Below, one piece after another: positions 19,398 to 26,923 of a DNA stretch of 64,000 nucleotides. Source of the DNA: Agarivorans sp. Toyoura001 (lineage in GTDB: Bacteria; Pseudomonadota; Gammaproteobacteria; Enterobacterales; Celerinatantimonadaceae); the NCBI RefSeq assembly GCF_005405585.1, contig NZ_BJEQ01000010.1, positions 1 through 64,000 on the forward strand, read 5' to 3'. Position 1 is the stretch's first letter. Each line of letters begins with the position of its first letter. The notes beneath the pieces were generated by a model that was not told where the DNA came from, searched no databases, and saw only the letters and a list, made by a program, of their open reading frames with translations. The translations under genes were made by a program, and so were the position numbers.

Positions 19398-19595
19398 ATG
19401 GCAAAACATCGTTTTATTGCGGGCGCAGTATGCCCAGAGTGTGAAGAGCAAGATTCTATTCGTTTAATCGTTGAGCAAGTGAACGGTGAAGAGCACGAGC
19501 ACATTGAGTGCGTAAGCTGTAACTACCACGCCGAACGCCCCAAGCAGCAAGAAGAAAAAGCCGAACAAGACATTATTGGTTTGTTTAAGCCTTAG
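19398..19595 (+). CDS. yheV: YheV-type zinc-ribbon protein
   Basis: This 65-residue protein has CPECEEQD and CVSC motifs (Cys at about 13, 16, 38 and 41) that form a probable zinc ribbon, plus the family ending DIIGLFKP. The function of YheV is unknown; in E. coli it lies next to kefB. It is divergent from yheS with a 101-base intergenic space. Confidence 0.85.
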   Translation: MAKHRFIAGAVCPECEEQDSIRLIVEQVNGEEHEHIECVSCNYHAERPKQQEEKAEQDIIGLFKP

Positions 19596-19749
19596 GTCGC
19601 TCCCTTGCTTGAGTGTGTTTTATGGTCACGGCTTAAAACTCAACTATAGCGGCGGAGTGTTTTATTTCTTGATGGTATTAACACCCCACCTTGTTTTAAT
19701 GCGATGTTTACTGGCACAGAACAGCTATATGTTCCGCTGAAAACTTTAG

Positions 19750-20199
19750 TTAGTTTGTTTTTACTCTTTCTAAAACGAACTCAAAGCCTTGCCGAACTGT
19801 TCCAGAAAACGAAGATACTCGCCATAGATCATGATCCATTACAGCTCTTACACCTCCTGAACTAGTTCCATATTTAGTGCCTTTAACTATTAGCAGTCTA
19901 CATTCCTTTTTACTTGCGAATGTTTCATTTATGGCATCGAATAATTCCTTACCATGGCTCACGGTTAAAGGTGCATCACCTAAATCTTTAGATAAAGGCC
20001 TTACTTTTTTGATAAATACACCGTCTTTATGCTTATAGATATTTCGTTTTTTATCAATGTGGTCTTGTTCTGCAGTAAATATGAAATGATTTTCTGTTTT
20101 AGAAATCCAAGAATACTGATCTCTTTGAGCAGCACCGTATACTTTAAGCGCATTTTTCAAACCATTAATAAACTTTGGTAACGGTTTAGATGGTTGCAT
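19750..20199 (-). CDS. Hypothetical protein in AT-rich patch
   Basis: I do not recognise this 149-residue protein. It has a basic N-terminal part with aromatic residues (YSWISKTENHFIFTAEQ) and a C-terminal half with VRAVMDHDLWRVSSF. There is no signal peptide or membrane segment. It lies downstream of an AlbA_2-like gene on the same strand, with 163 bases between them, in DNA that looks poorer in G+C than its neighbours. The two may have been acquired together. Confidence 0.6.
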   Translation of the reverse strand: MQPSKPLPKFINGLKNALKVYGAAQRDQYSWISKTENHFIFTAEQDHIDKKRNIYKHKDGVFIKKVRPLSKDLGDAPLTVSHGKELFDAINETFASKKECRLLIVKGTKYGTSSGGVRAVMDHDLWRVSSFSGTVRQGFEFVLERVKTN

Positions 20200-20315
20200 A
20201 AACCTCCGCTAGCAAACTAACACCTGCACGATATTTTTGCTGGTATACTAATTAAGCTGAAACACAGTGCCCTAACTGTTTAAACCAAAGACACGCCTAC
20301 AACACCGAATGTAGC

Positions 20316-20346
20316 AAATCGTATGGACGCATTTGTTATACGATTT
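20316..20346. repeat. Perfect 9-bp inverted repeat
   Basis: AAATCGTAT (20316-20324) is mirrored by ATACGATTT (20338-20346) around a 13-base loop, just after the stop of the AlbA_2-like gene. It may terminate or stabilise that transcript, although no long T run follows on either strand. The same 9-mer recurs at 21041-21049 upstream of the gene. Confidence 0.55.
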
Positions 20347-20362
20347 TACCGACTAATAAACT

Positions 20363-21010
20363 CTATGATAAACCGAACAATTTGTTTAACAGGATAGATA
20401 AAACCCAACCGATTATCGCGCCTATTACCCCACCAACAATTAAGCCTGACAACTGATTTTTTAGCTTTGCTTTTTCTTGAATATCGTGAGTGAGTCCATG
20501 AATATGGTTAGATTGCTCGTCTATTTTTAATGACTGGCTGGTAATCTGTTTTGAAAGCATATTAATCAACTCAGAATCGACACCTAAGCCAAGGCTATTT
20601 AGTAATGTTTTTTCAGGCATCAATGTCGGTGTACCAGCCTTGATTACGAAAGCTCTGCCATCCGCGAAAGCTATTGAATCAGATTTACCCACTTTTAATA
20701 AGTATACTCTTTGGCCCCTTGGCGAGTGCTCTTCAACGTTGTACAGAGCATTAACAAGAAGCTCGCGGGTATCTTTAATTGTTTCCGGTGATACGGTTTG
20801 GTACCCAGAGCCAAGATTTGATTCTGAGTATGCGCCAACTAGAATATACCCTCCATCCGTATTACTTAGACCAGAAACATATTCAGAAAGGGATTTAGCC
20901 GGTATTGTTGCGGGCAGTATAAATGATGAAACACTATCAGCATTAGCTATAAACTCTGATGCCCAATCCTGTTTTGATGTGTCTAATTCTGACAAGTCTA
21001 CTTTTTCCAC
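20363..21010 (-). CDS. AlbA_2/Schlafen-like domain protein with C-terminal membrane anchor
   Basis: The 215-residue product has an N-terminal region resembling the AlbA_2 (Schlafen-type) fold: EFIANA near 19-24, then LSNTDGGYILVGAYS at 48-62, the usual N-T-x-G-G core. A helical region likely to form a coiled coil covers 145-185, and a glycine-rich hydrophobic helix covers 189-208. A membrane-tethered short Schlafen-like protein is unusual. No catalytic residues can be assigned with certainty. Bacterial relatives occur in defence loci, but defence here is only a guess. Confidence 0.6.
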   Translation of the reverse strand: MEKVDLSELDTSKQDWASEFIANADSVSSFILPATIPAKSLSEYVSGLSNTDGGYILVGAYSESNLGSGYQTVSPETIKDTRELLVNALYNVEEHSPRGQRVYLLKVGKSDSIAFADGRAFVIKAGTPTLMPEKTLLNSLGLGVDSELINMLSKQITSQSLKIDEQSNHIHGLTHDIQEKAKLKNQLSGLIVGGVIGAIIGWVLSILLNKLFGLS

Positions 21011-21060
21011 TTCTATTTCGAATTTCTTATTTTTTAAACTAAATCGTATAGTACTTTATT

Positions 21061-21353
21061 AGAGTGACCTCTCGAGATGAAAAAGCTTCGTCTAATCATA
21101 TCGTAGCAAGTTTAGTTATAATAATAACAAACTCAATTATTTGCACTGATGATATTTAACCTTCCTCTTTGCTCTTCGAATTGCGCGCGCGTATTTGGTG
21201 AAAAGATGAAAGCTTTGCTTGTTCAATGCTTATGACCTCGCCGAGAGGCTAAGGCTTTAACATCACTAATGAAGAAGTCTTAGGGTTGCATTGAGTGAGC
21301 GTAAATTGGCATGAGACAAGCTTATAGCTCCAAGCCTGGAGTATTTAAAGCAG
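21061..21353. other. Intergenic region with no recognisable gene
   Basis: This AT-rich spacer lies between the AlbA_2-like gene start and the zur stop. It contains the alternating run GCGCGCGCG at 21184-21192 and a CTCCAAGCCTGGAG dyad at 21328-21341. I see no ORF with a ribosome-binding site and no structured RNA that I recognise. The first 60 bases should hold the promoter of the leftward gene. Confidence 0.4.
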
Positions 21354-21827
21354 TCACTTTTGACTCTGTTTACAATCCTTACACAAACAACTCAGCTCCA
21401 GTTGTGGGCTCAGTAAGTGATAACCCACTTGTTGCGCGCGATTATCTATTTCGTCGATTAAGTGCTGGGGAATGGTGATTTCTTCAACGCTTTGGCAATT
21501 TTGGCAGATTAAAAACTGCGAGACTTGATGATGACACTGTTCGTGAATATGCGAGCAAGCCACAAACTTGTTTTGAGATTCTAATCGATGAACCAGTTGG
21601 TGTTGGGCAAGAAACTCAAGGATTCGATATACCGACATTGGCGGCATAGTTTGTTCGGCTTGCTGATTGTAAATATCCAGTATTTCGTAGGCCGACATTG
21701 GCTTTTGCTGCTGTAGCAATACCCGCAAAATTTGCTCCCGCTTCACGGTTAAACGCGCGCCGGAATCTTTGCAACGGTGAGTTGCACTATCTACGATACT
21801 TTGGTCACTCTGTCGGGTCATTGTCAT
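21354..21827 (-). CDS. zur: Zinc uptake regulator Zur (Fur family)
   Basis: Zur represses zinc-uptake and zinc-sparing genes when bound to Zn2+. The 157 residues have the Fur winged helix (about 20-90: RLTVKREQILRVLLQQQKPM, SVYRILEFLAQHQLVHRLES) and the metal-rich C-terminal half with CSHIHEQCHHQ, CQNC and the final CLCKDC. It is the last gene of the folE2-DUF1826-zur unit and so is probably repressed by itself through the box at 23440. An alternative ATG lies at 21821. Confidence 0.92.
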   Translation of the reverse strand: MTMTRQSDQSIVDSATHRCKDSGARLTVKREQILRVLLQQQKPMSAYEILDIYNQQAEQTMPPMSVYRILEFLAQHQLVHRLESQNKFVACSHIHEQCHHQVSQFLICQNCQSVEEITIPQHLIDEIDNRAQQVGYHLLSPQLELSCLCKDCKQSQK

Positions 21828-21849
21828 CCAAAATTCTGGTTAAATGTGG

Positions 21850-22455
21850 CTAACTGGCGAAATCTACACTCAGCAATAAACGAGGGTATACCTCATCTGA
21901 TGTGGGCGAGCGATGCATTAAACCGTGCTCACTCTCTTCGTCCCAAGCTTGCCCTTTTAATAAGGCGACTGCAAACAATGGCAGGTCTTGTAATGGCGGT
22001 TGGCTGGGCTGCTCGGCTAAGCGGCTTTTGGGCAATACACTGTACTGTGTGCCAGCGCCTAGGTAACTCAGTAGCAAGCGGCATGGTACCTGATCACAGT
22101 GTAGTTTTGGACACATTGTTTGCTCTAGTTTGACCAAGCGCATACCAATTACGTCGAGTTCGAATAAGCAGCTAAACATATCGCACACTAGCACTAGGTC
22201 ATCAATCATGGCTTGGCGGCCTGTGCCTGGCGGTAGTTTTTCACTGATATAGCTTGCTACTTCGTTGGTATTGAGCCTGGCAGAAATTCCTCTAAAAGTA
22301 CTTTGCTCATCTACCAAGCTGGCAGCGTATTCTGCAATTTGGGGATCAGGCTGGCGCTGCCACACTGCTAGCTCAGTTTGACTGCTATAAATTTCGGTGA
22401 GCGCTTGGGCGGTTGCGCCAGTATTGACTACTGGCGTGGCGGTTGGCATGTTCAT
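21850..22455 (-). CDS. DUF1826 domain protein
   Basis: This family has no known function but recurs beside zur and zinc-starvation genes. The 201 residues include the conserved core LVCDMFSCLFELDVIGMRL followed by a Cys- and His-containing segment (MCPKLHCDQVPCRLLLSYLG) that looks able to bind metal. Its start overlaps the folE2 stop (TAATG), so the two are translationally coupled. Context suggests a role in zinc-limited growth. Confidence 0.85.
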   Translation of the reverse strand: MNMPTATPVVNTGATAQALTEIYSSQTELAVWQRQPDPQIAEYAASLVDEQSTFRGISARLNTNEVASYISEKLPPGTGRQAMIDDLVLVCDMFSCLFELDVIGMRLVKLEQTMCPKLHCDQVPCRLLLSYLGAGTQYSVLPKSRLAEQPSQPPLQDLPLFAVALLKGQAWDEESEHGLMHRSPTSDEVYPRLLLSVDFAS

Positions 22456-23408
22456 TATCGGCTTCCTTGAGCAAATTGTGGCTGTAGTTTCACTGTTGAG
22501 GTACGTGGCGATACCTGAGCAAAGGCGTTATGCGCATGTAAGCTTTCGAGATGCCTTACTTGAATCGCAATACTGGGATAAAGCGGTGTAAGTTGCTGGG
22601 TGAGGCGTCGGCTAATATCTTCTACAAACATTAAGTTCTCGCCATTTAGCTCGGCAAAGGCTTGTTCGTCGGCGCGTTTTACGCTGGTTTGTACTGGAGT
22701 GGCGATAATCGCTTCTAGTTGTTCAATCAAGTTGACCAAGCCTAAAGCTGTAGAGTGCGTGGGTAATGGCAGTGATACTAAGGCCACACTGCGTTGGCTG
22801 TGGGGTGTGGCAAGGGTGCCATTTTGTTTAAGCCAGGCTGCGGCTTGTGAAGGGCTTAAGGTTTTATCTTCGCCAAAGTGCTGTAAAAATTGGTGGGCTA
22901 AACTTTCTCTGACAAGGGCGGCAGAGCAAGGGCAGGTTGAGGAATACTGCAGTTCGACTTGTAAGGCAACAGAAAGCGCTTGTCCTTGTATTAACTCGGC
23001 AGATAAGGTGATGGGGTAACGCTGCCAACCAGCAGGGCTATTGCTGACTAAGGCGGGGCGCTTTAACAAAAACTCGAACTGTAGTTCTATTCTCGCAGCG
23101 GTAGAGCGAACGTCTGAATGGCTGCTTAACACTTGCGCCAAACAGTGTTCTAGAGATTGGCGAGTGAGTGCTTGCTGAGCCAATTCGTTAAGCAAAAAGT
23201 AAAGCCGCGACATATGAATTCCCCGCGCAGCTTGCTCGCCGCCAGGTAGATCGACGGCGATACTGGCACTGGCGTGGCTATGGGTTAAGCCTGCTGGCTC
23301 ATCTAAATAAACCGGTACCGAAATATCATCCATACCCACCCAGCTAATTGAGGGCTGATGTGTGGTTAGCGATGAACTGGCTACATCGGGCAGTTGGGAT
23401 CTCAACAA
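22455..23408 (-). CDS. folE2: GTP cyclohydrolase FolE2 (type IB)
   Basis: FolE2 makes dihydroneopterin triphosphate from GTP for folate synthesis. It does not need zinc and often replaces FolE when zinc is scarce. The 317 residues have the start LPDVASS, ISWVGMDDISVPV, GIHMSRLYFLL, the catalytic Cys region STCPCSAALVRESLAHQF and HLESLHAHNAFA. A TTG start at 23408 is used, with TTG 23411 as an alternative; no better ATG gives the conserved N-terminus. It is the first gene of the leftward Zur-controlled unit. Confidence 0.92.
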   Translation of the reverse strand: MLRSQLPDVASSSLTTHQPSISWVGMDDISVPVYLDEPAGLTHSHASASIAVDLPGGEQAARGIHMSRLYFLLNELAQQALTRQSLEHCLAQVLSSHSDVRSTAARIELQFEFLLKRPALVSNSPAGWQRYPITLSAELIQGQALSVALQVELQYSSTCPCSAALVRESLAHQFLQHFGEDKTLSPSQAAAWLKQNGTLATPHSQRSVALVSLPLPTHSTALGLVNLIEQLEAIIATPVQTSVKRADEQAFAELNGENLMFVEDISRRLTQQLTPLYPSIAIQVRHLESLHAHNAFAQVSPRTSTVKLQPQFAQGSR

Positions 23409-23422
23409 TTTCTTCTCTTTAC

Positions 23423-23462
23423 ATTATAAGTTCATGAGTGATACGTTATATCATATCATTTG
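23423..23462. promoter_or_regulatory. Zur box and divergent promoter region
   Basis: The dyad at 23440-23462 (GATACGTTATAT then CATATCATTTG) agrees at about 18 of 23 positions with the gammaproteobacterial Zur consensus as I recall it. A leftward TATAAT lies at 23428-23423, so the box covers the -35 region of folE2. It also precedes the rightward transporter operon, so one box could control both sides. Confidence 0.65.
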
Positions 23463-23481
23463 TATTGGTGGCGATGAAGCT

Positions 23482-23574
23482 ATGCATTTTTATTATCTCG
23501 GCTTGGCCGCGCGTTTGTGTTCGTTAGTGTTAGTGGCGGCGCTGCTCATCTTATTAACCTATGGAGCCGTTTAG
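23482..23574 (+). CDS. Candidate 30-residue membrane peptide before zinc ABC operon
   Basis: This short ORF starts MHFYYLGLAARLCSL and continues as one hydrophobic helix (about residues 13-28). It lies directly after the Zur box, and its TAG stop is three bases before the ATPase ATG, which implies coupling. The ribosome-binding site is weak. The longer in-frame ORF from 23362 crosses the promoter and is not real. I do not recognise the peptide; coding is plausible but unproven. Confidence 0.4.
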   Translation: MHFYYLGLAARLCSLVLVAALLILLTYGAV

Positions 23575-23577
23575 GTT

Positions 23578-24318
23578 ATGCAAGCGATTGTTGAGATGGA
23601 TGCGCTGACAATTGGCCACCACGCTAATCAAGCCATAGTAAATAACGTGCAAGCCTTTATCCCCAGCAATGGCATGCTGGCGCTGGTTGGCCCTAACGGC
23701 GCTGGAAAATCCACGTTATTAAAAACCATTTTAGGCGTGATTAAGCCCTTGAGCGGTGACTTGGTTTACCATATCAATCCTCGTCACGACATTGCCTACA
23801 TGCCTCAGTTATGCAGCGTAGAACGTAGTTTCCCTATCAATCTCAAACAGTTTGTAAGTGCCGGTTTATGGGCAAAAACAGGTTGGTGGCGACCTATGCG
23901 ACGTTACCAGCATGAGGTGCAACAGGCACTGGTTCAGGTGGGGATCGAAAACTTAGCCTCCAAGATGTTAAGTGAACTATCGGGCGGGCAATTACAGCGA
24001 GCCTTGTTTGCGCGGATGTTATTACAGCGCAGCAAATTAATGCTGCTTGATGAGCCTTTTAACGGCGTAGATGAGGCGACTGTATCGGTATTACTTGAGC
24101 AACTAAAACGTTGCCAAGAAAATGGTGCGACTATTGTTGCTGCAATACATGATTTGGAGTTAGTTAAGCAGCACTTCGAGTATTGTTTGTTGTTTAAAGA
24201 GGGCGGGGTTGTGCAAGCTAGCAGTGATGAACTGTTTACTCCTCATTACTCTGCAGTGGCGAAGCCCTCAATAAGGGTTGTTGAGTTTGTTGGTCAAAAC
24301 TTAAAGCGGGCGAACTAA
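23578..24318 (+). CDS. Zinc-type metal ABC transporter, ATP-binding protein (ZnuC-like)
   Basis: This is the ATPase of a metal importer, acting on the cytoplasmic face of the membrane. The 246 residues have Walker A GPNGAGKST (about 38-46), the signature LSGGQLQRALFARML (about 138-152), Walker B LMLLDEPFNGVD and the switch His in AAIHD. GGAG lies 10 bases upstream of the ATG. It is the first large gene of a five-gene operon behind a Zur box, so Zn2+ is the probable substrate; Mn2+ cannot be ruled out by sequence. Confidence 0.9.
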   Translation: MQAIVEMDALTIGHHANQAIVNNVQAFIPSNGMLALVGPNGAGKSTLLKTILGVIKPLSGDLVYHINPRHDIAYMPQLCSVERSFPINLKQFVSAGLWAKTGWWRPMRRYQHEVQQALVQVGIENLASKMLSELSGGQLQRALFARMLLQRSKLMLLDEPFNGVDEATVSVLLEQLKRCQENGATIVAAIHDLELVKQHFEYCLLFKEGGVVQASSDELFTPHYSAVAKPSIRVVEFVGQNLKRAN

Positions 24319-24319
24319 C

Positions 24320-25216
24320 ATGCTTGATTTAATATCCTTACTGTTTGCCCCCTTTATTGATTACCAATTTATGCGCCGAGCGCTGGTGGGTTGCGCCACT
24401 TTATCGCTGGGAACCGCTCCCATTGGGGTGTTTTTAATGTTGCGACGATTGAGTTTAACTGGCGACGCAATGGCTCATGCCATTTTGCCCGGGGTAGCCT
24501 TGGCCTATTTGTTGTGTGGTTTGTCGGTGGTAGCAATGACCATTGGTGGCTTAGTCGCGGGTTTACTGGTGGCGATGTTAGCCGGCGCTACAGCGCTTAA
24601 AACTAAAAGCAGTGAAGACAGTACCCTCGCGGCTTTTTATTTGGGTTCACTCGCTTTAGGCGTGTTACTCATCTCTGCCAAAGGCAGCAATATCGATCTC
24701 TTGCATGTTCTTTTTGGCACCGCCTTAGCGCTGGATGATACCGCGTTAACACTGCTATTGATTACCTGTGTTTGCAGCTTAGTGGTGTTTACTCTTATCT
24801 ACCGACCACTGGTACTGGGAACGCTTGATAAAGACTATTTAGATAGCTTTGGTAGCAGCGGAAAAGTGGCCCATTTAGCCTTTATGTTTCTGGTTGTGGC
24901 CAACTTAGTGGCGGGTTTCCATGCGCTAGGAACGCTAATGGCTGTAGGCCTAATGATTTTGCCCGCTTGTATCGCCCGATTTTGGACCCGTAAGCTAGAG
25001 TCTATGTTGCTGTTGTCGATATTACTCAGCGTTGCTGCCTGTTGGGCTGGGCTGTTGTTGTCTTATTACTTCGGCTTTTCTACCAGCCCAAGCATTGTGC
25101 TGTTGCTAGCCGCTTGTTACCTCATTTCTGTGGTGTTTAGTCCACTCGATGGATTACTCCGTAGTGGCAAACCAACTCCCTCTTTCAATCATAACAATAA
25201 GGATATGCTCTTATGA
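24320..25216 (+). CDS. Zinc-type metal ABC transporter permease (ZnuB-like)
   Basis: This ABC-3 family permease has 298 residues with about eight or nine membrane helices. The conserved stretch LSLTGDAMAHAILPGVALAY (about 45-64) and the helix GFHALGTLMAVGLMILPACIAR (about 190-215) identify the family. It starts one base after the ATPase gene and overlaps the binding-protein gene by four bases (ATGA), a tightly coupled operon. Confidence 0.9.
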   Translation: MLDLISLLFAPFIDYQFMRRALVGCATLSLGTAPIGVFLMLRRLSLTGDAMAHAILPGVALAYLLCGLSVVAMTIGGLVAGLLVAMLAGATALKTKSSEDSTLAAFYLGSLALGVLLISAKGSNIDLLHVLFGTALALDDTALTLLLITCVCSLVVFTLIYRPLVLGTLDKDYLDSFGSSGKVAHLAFMFLVVANLVAGFHALGTLMAVGLMILPACIARFWTRKLESMLLLSILLSVAACWAGLLLSYYFGFSTSPSIVLLLAACYLISVVFSPLDGLLRSGKPTPSFNHNNKDMLL

Positions 25217-26238
25217 TTCGCCGTTTTATTGTCAGCCTTACACTCTCTCTCTATGTGCTTCTTCCAGCGATTAGTTTGGCCGCCCCGGTAAAAGTGGTGA
25301 CTAGCTTTAGTGTGCTAAAAGACTTGGTAAAGCAAGTAGGGGGAGAGCAAATAGAGTTGACTAACCTTGTCGGGCCGAACGGAGACGCTCATGTTTATCA
25401 GCCCTCACCCGCAGATGCGCAAGCAGTGGCCCATGCTGATCTGTTAGTGATAAACGGTTTGGGTTTTGAAGGTTGGATGGAGCGCTTAGTTGAGGCCGCA
25501 GATTTTCAAGGTTTAATGCTTGCCGCTACTGATGGCATTGGTGTGATTCATCTTGAGGAGCATGACGATGAAGCCGAGGCTACATACCAAGATGAGCACG
25601 AAGCACACCATGAAGGTGGGGCTAAACACCATGATGAACAGGAAACACATCATGAAGACGACGCTGAACACCATGACGAGGGTAAAGAAGATCATCATGC
25701 TCATCACCATGGCGAGTTTGACCCACATGCTTGGCATAGTGTGATAAATACGCGTACTTATGTTCACAACATACTTGCGGCGCTGGTAAAGGTATCACCC
25801 GAAAACAGAGCCTACTTTGAAGAAAATGCCGCGCGTTACCTTAGTCAGCTTAAGCAGCTGCAAACACGGTTAGCGGCCGAAATGGCTTCGGTTCCTGCAA
25901 ACAAACGTAATGTGATTACCTCGCATGATGCCTTCGGCTACTTAGCTAAAGACTATGGTTTTCACTTTACTGCTCCACAGGGTATGAGTACCGAAGCAGA
26001 AGCGTCTGCAGCCGATGTGGTTAACATTATCAAACAAATTCGCCAGCAAAATATCCAAGCCGTATTTGTAGAAAATGTATCTAATCCGCGTTTAATCGAG
26101 CAAATAGCCCGCGAAACTGGCGTTAACATTGGCGGTGAGCTGTATTCCGATGCTTTAGCAAGCGAGGATCAAGCCGCTGGGACCTACATAGGAATGATGG
26201 AACATAACATCTCCACCTTAGTGAATGCGCTCAAGTAG
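25213..26238 (+). CDS. Zinc-type ABC transporter substrate-binding protein with His-rich loop
   Basis: This periplasmic binding protein of the ZnuA cluster has 341 residues and a signal peptide (about 1-23, ending SLAA). Metal ligands of the family are visible at His60 (GDAH), His172 (DPHAW) and the His in VITSHDAFGY. Residues 117-167 form a loop of repeated His, Asp and Glu, typical of zinc-specific ZnuA proteins and thought to act as a zinc buffer. Repetitive codons in this loop produce long ORFs on other frames. Confidence 0.92.
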   Translation: MIRRFIVSLTLSLYVLLPAISLAAPVKVVTSFSVLKDLVKQVGGEQIELTNLVGPNGDAHVYQPSPADAQAVAHADLLVINGLGFEGWMERLVEAADFQGLMLAATDGIGVIHLEEHDDEAEATYQDEHEAHHEGGAKHHDEQETHHEDDAEHHDEGKEDHHAHHHGEFDPHAWHSVINTRTYVHNILAALVKVSPENRAYFEENAARYLSQLKQLQTRLAAEMASVPANKRNVITSHDAFGYLAKDYGFHFTAPQGMSTEAEASAADVVNIIKQIRQQNIQAVFVENVSNPRLIEQIARETGVNIGGELYSDALASEDQAAGTYIGMMEHNISTLVNALK

Positions 26239-26258
26239 CGGTTTTAGCGAGCCCAAAG

Positions 26259-26915
26259 GTGCTTAAAACAAATAGAGCGCTGTGGTGGGTTGCCATGCTA
26301 TGCATGGCGCCCTTATTGGTGAGCGCACACCCTCATTCATGGATAGATGTGCGAAGTTATGTGGATGGAAAAAACCAGCAAATTAACGGGGTAAGCATGG
26401 TGTGGCAATTTGACCCTATGACCTCTGCTTATATGTTGGACGGCGAAGATCTAGACGGTGTTAATCGCCAGCTAACGTTAACTCGTATGGCTCAAGACTT
26501 AGTGATTAACATTAGCGATTTTGATTATTTTACCAAGGTTTATTGGAACCAGCAGCCAGTCGAGTTGGCTGGAGCTAGCATGCAACGGGTTACTATTGAA
26601 GGGCTCAAGGTGAGCTTTAGTTTTTACCTGTCGTTCAAACAGCCTATTTCAATGCACGCTATTTCAATGGGACAGGGGACCTTAGATATCCGTGTTTTTG
26701 ATCCCAGCTATTACATTGATATGTCCTGGCGCGATTCAAACGATCTTGCTCTCGCGATTGAGTTACAAGCGGCGTGTAGTCAAAAAATTATAGAGCCAAG
26801 CCCTAGTTCAGAACAAATGAGTTATGCCTTGGCGCTGCCTGCCGATGCTAGCCCTGATAACGCTTTAGGTAAATTATTTACTCAGCAGGGCGTGATTACC
26901 TGCGAATCACTGTAA
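26259..26915 (+). CDS. DUF1007 family periplasmic protein
   Basis: This 218-residue protein has an N-terminal hydrophobic signal and, just after it, HPHSWIDVRSYV (residues about 24-35), the hallmark of DUF1007; the His motif at the new N-terminus could bind metal. The rest includes VWQFDPMTSAYM and a beta-rich domain. DUF1007 genes commonly precede NicO-type transporters, as here. In this operon it may pass zinc to or from the next gene product; the biochemistry is unknown. Confidence 0.85.
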   Translation: MLKTNRALWWVAMLCMAPLLVSAHPHSWIDVRSYVDGKNQQINGVSMVWQFDPMTSAYMLDGEDLDGVNRQLTLTRMAQDLVINISDFDYFTKVYWNQQPVELAGASMQRVTIEGLKVSFSFYLSFKQPISMHAISMGQGTLDIRVFDPSYYIDMSWRDSNDLALAIELQAACSQKIIEPSPSSEQMSYALALPADASPDNALGKLFTQQGVITCESL

Positions 26916-26923
26916 GGATGTAA

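Noticed and set aside
20200-20362. Integron attC-like features (TATAACAAATGCG and GTTAGGG about 70 bases apart) between the two island genes
   Set aside because: The R and L box pairs do not match each other and there is no integrase; the 9-bp inverted repeat explains the structure better.
21184-21192. GCGCGCGCG alternating run as a Z-DNA or regulatory element
   Set aside because: It is only nine bases long, in a spacer with no other signal.
25513-25767. Open reading frames of 63-84 codons in other frames of the zinc-binding protein gene
   Set aside because: They arise from the repetitive His/Glu/Asp codons of the loop; Met-rich translations without ribosome-binding sites are shadows.
26259-26279. 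Alternative later start codons for the DUF1007 gene
   Set aside because: Starting at 26259 gives the most complete signal peptide, although its ribosome-binding site is weak; later ATGs cut into the signal.
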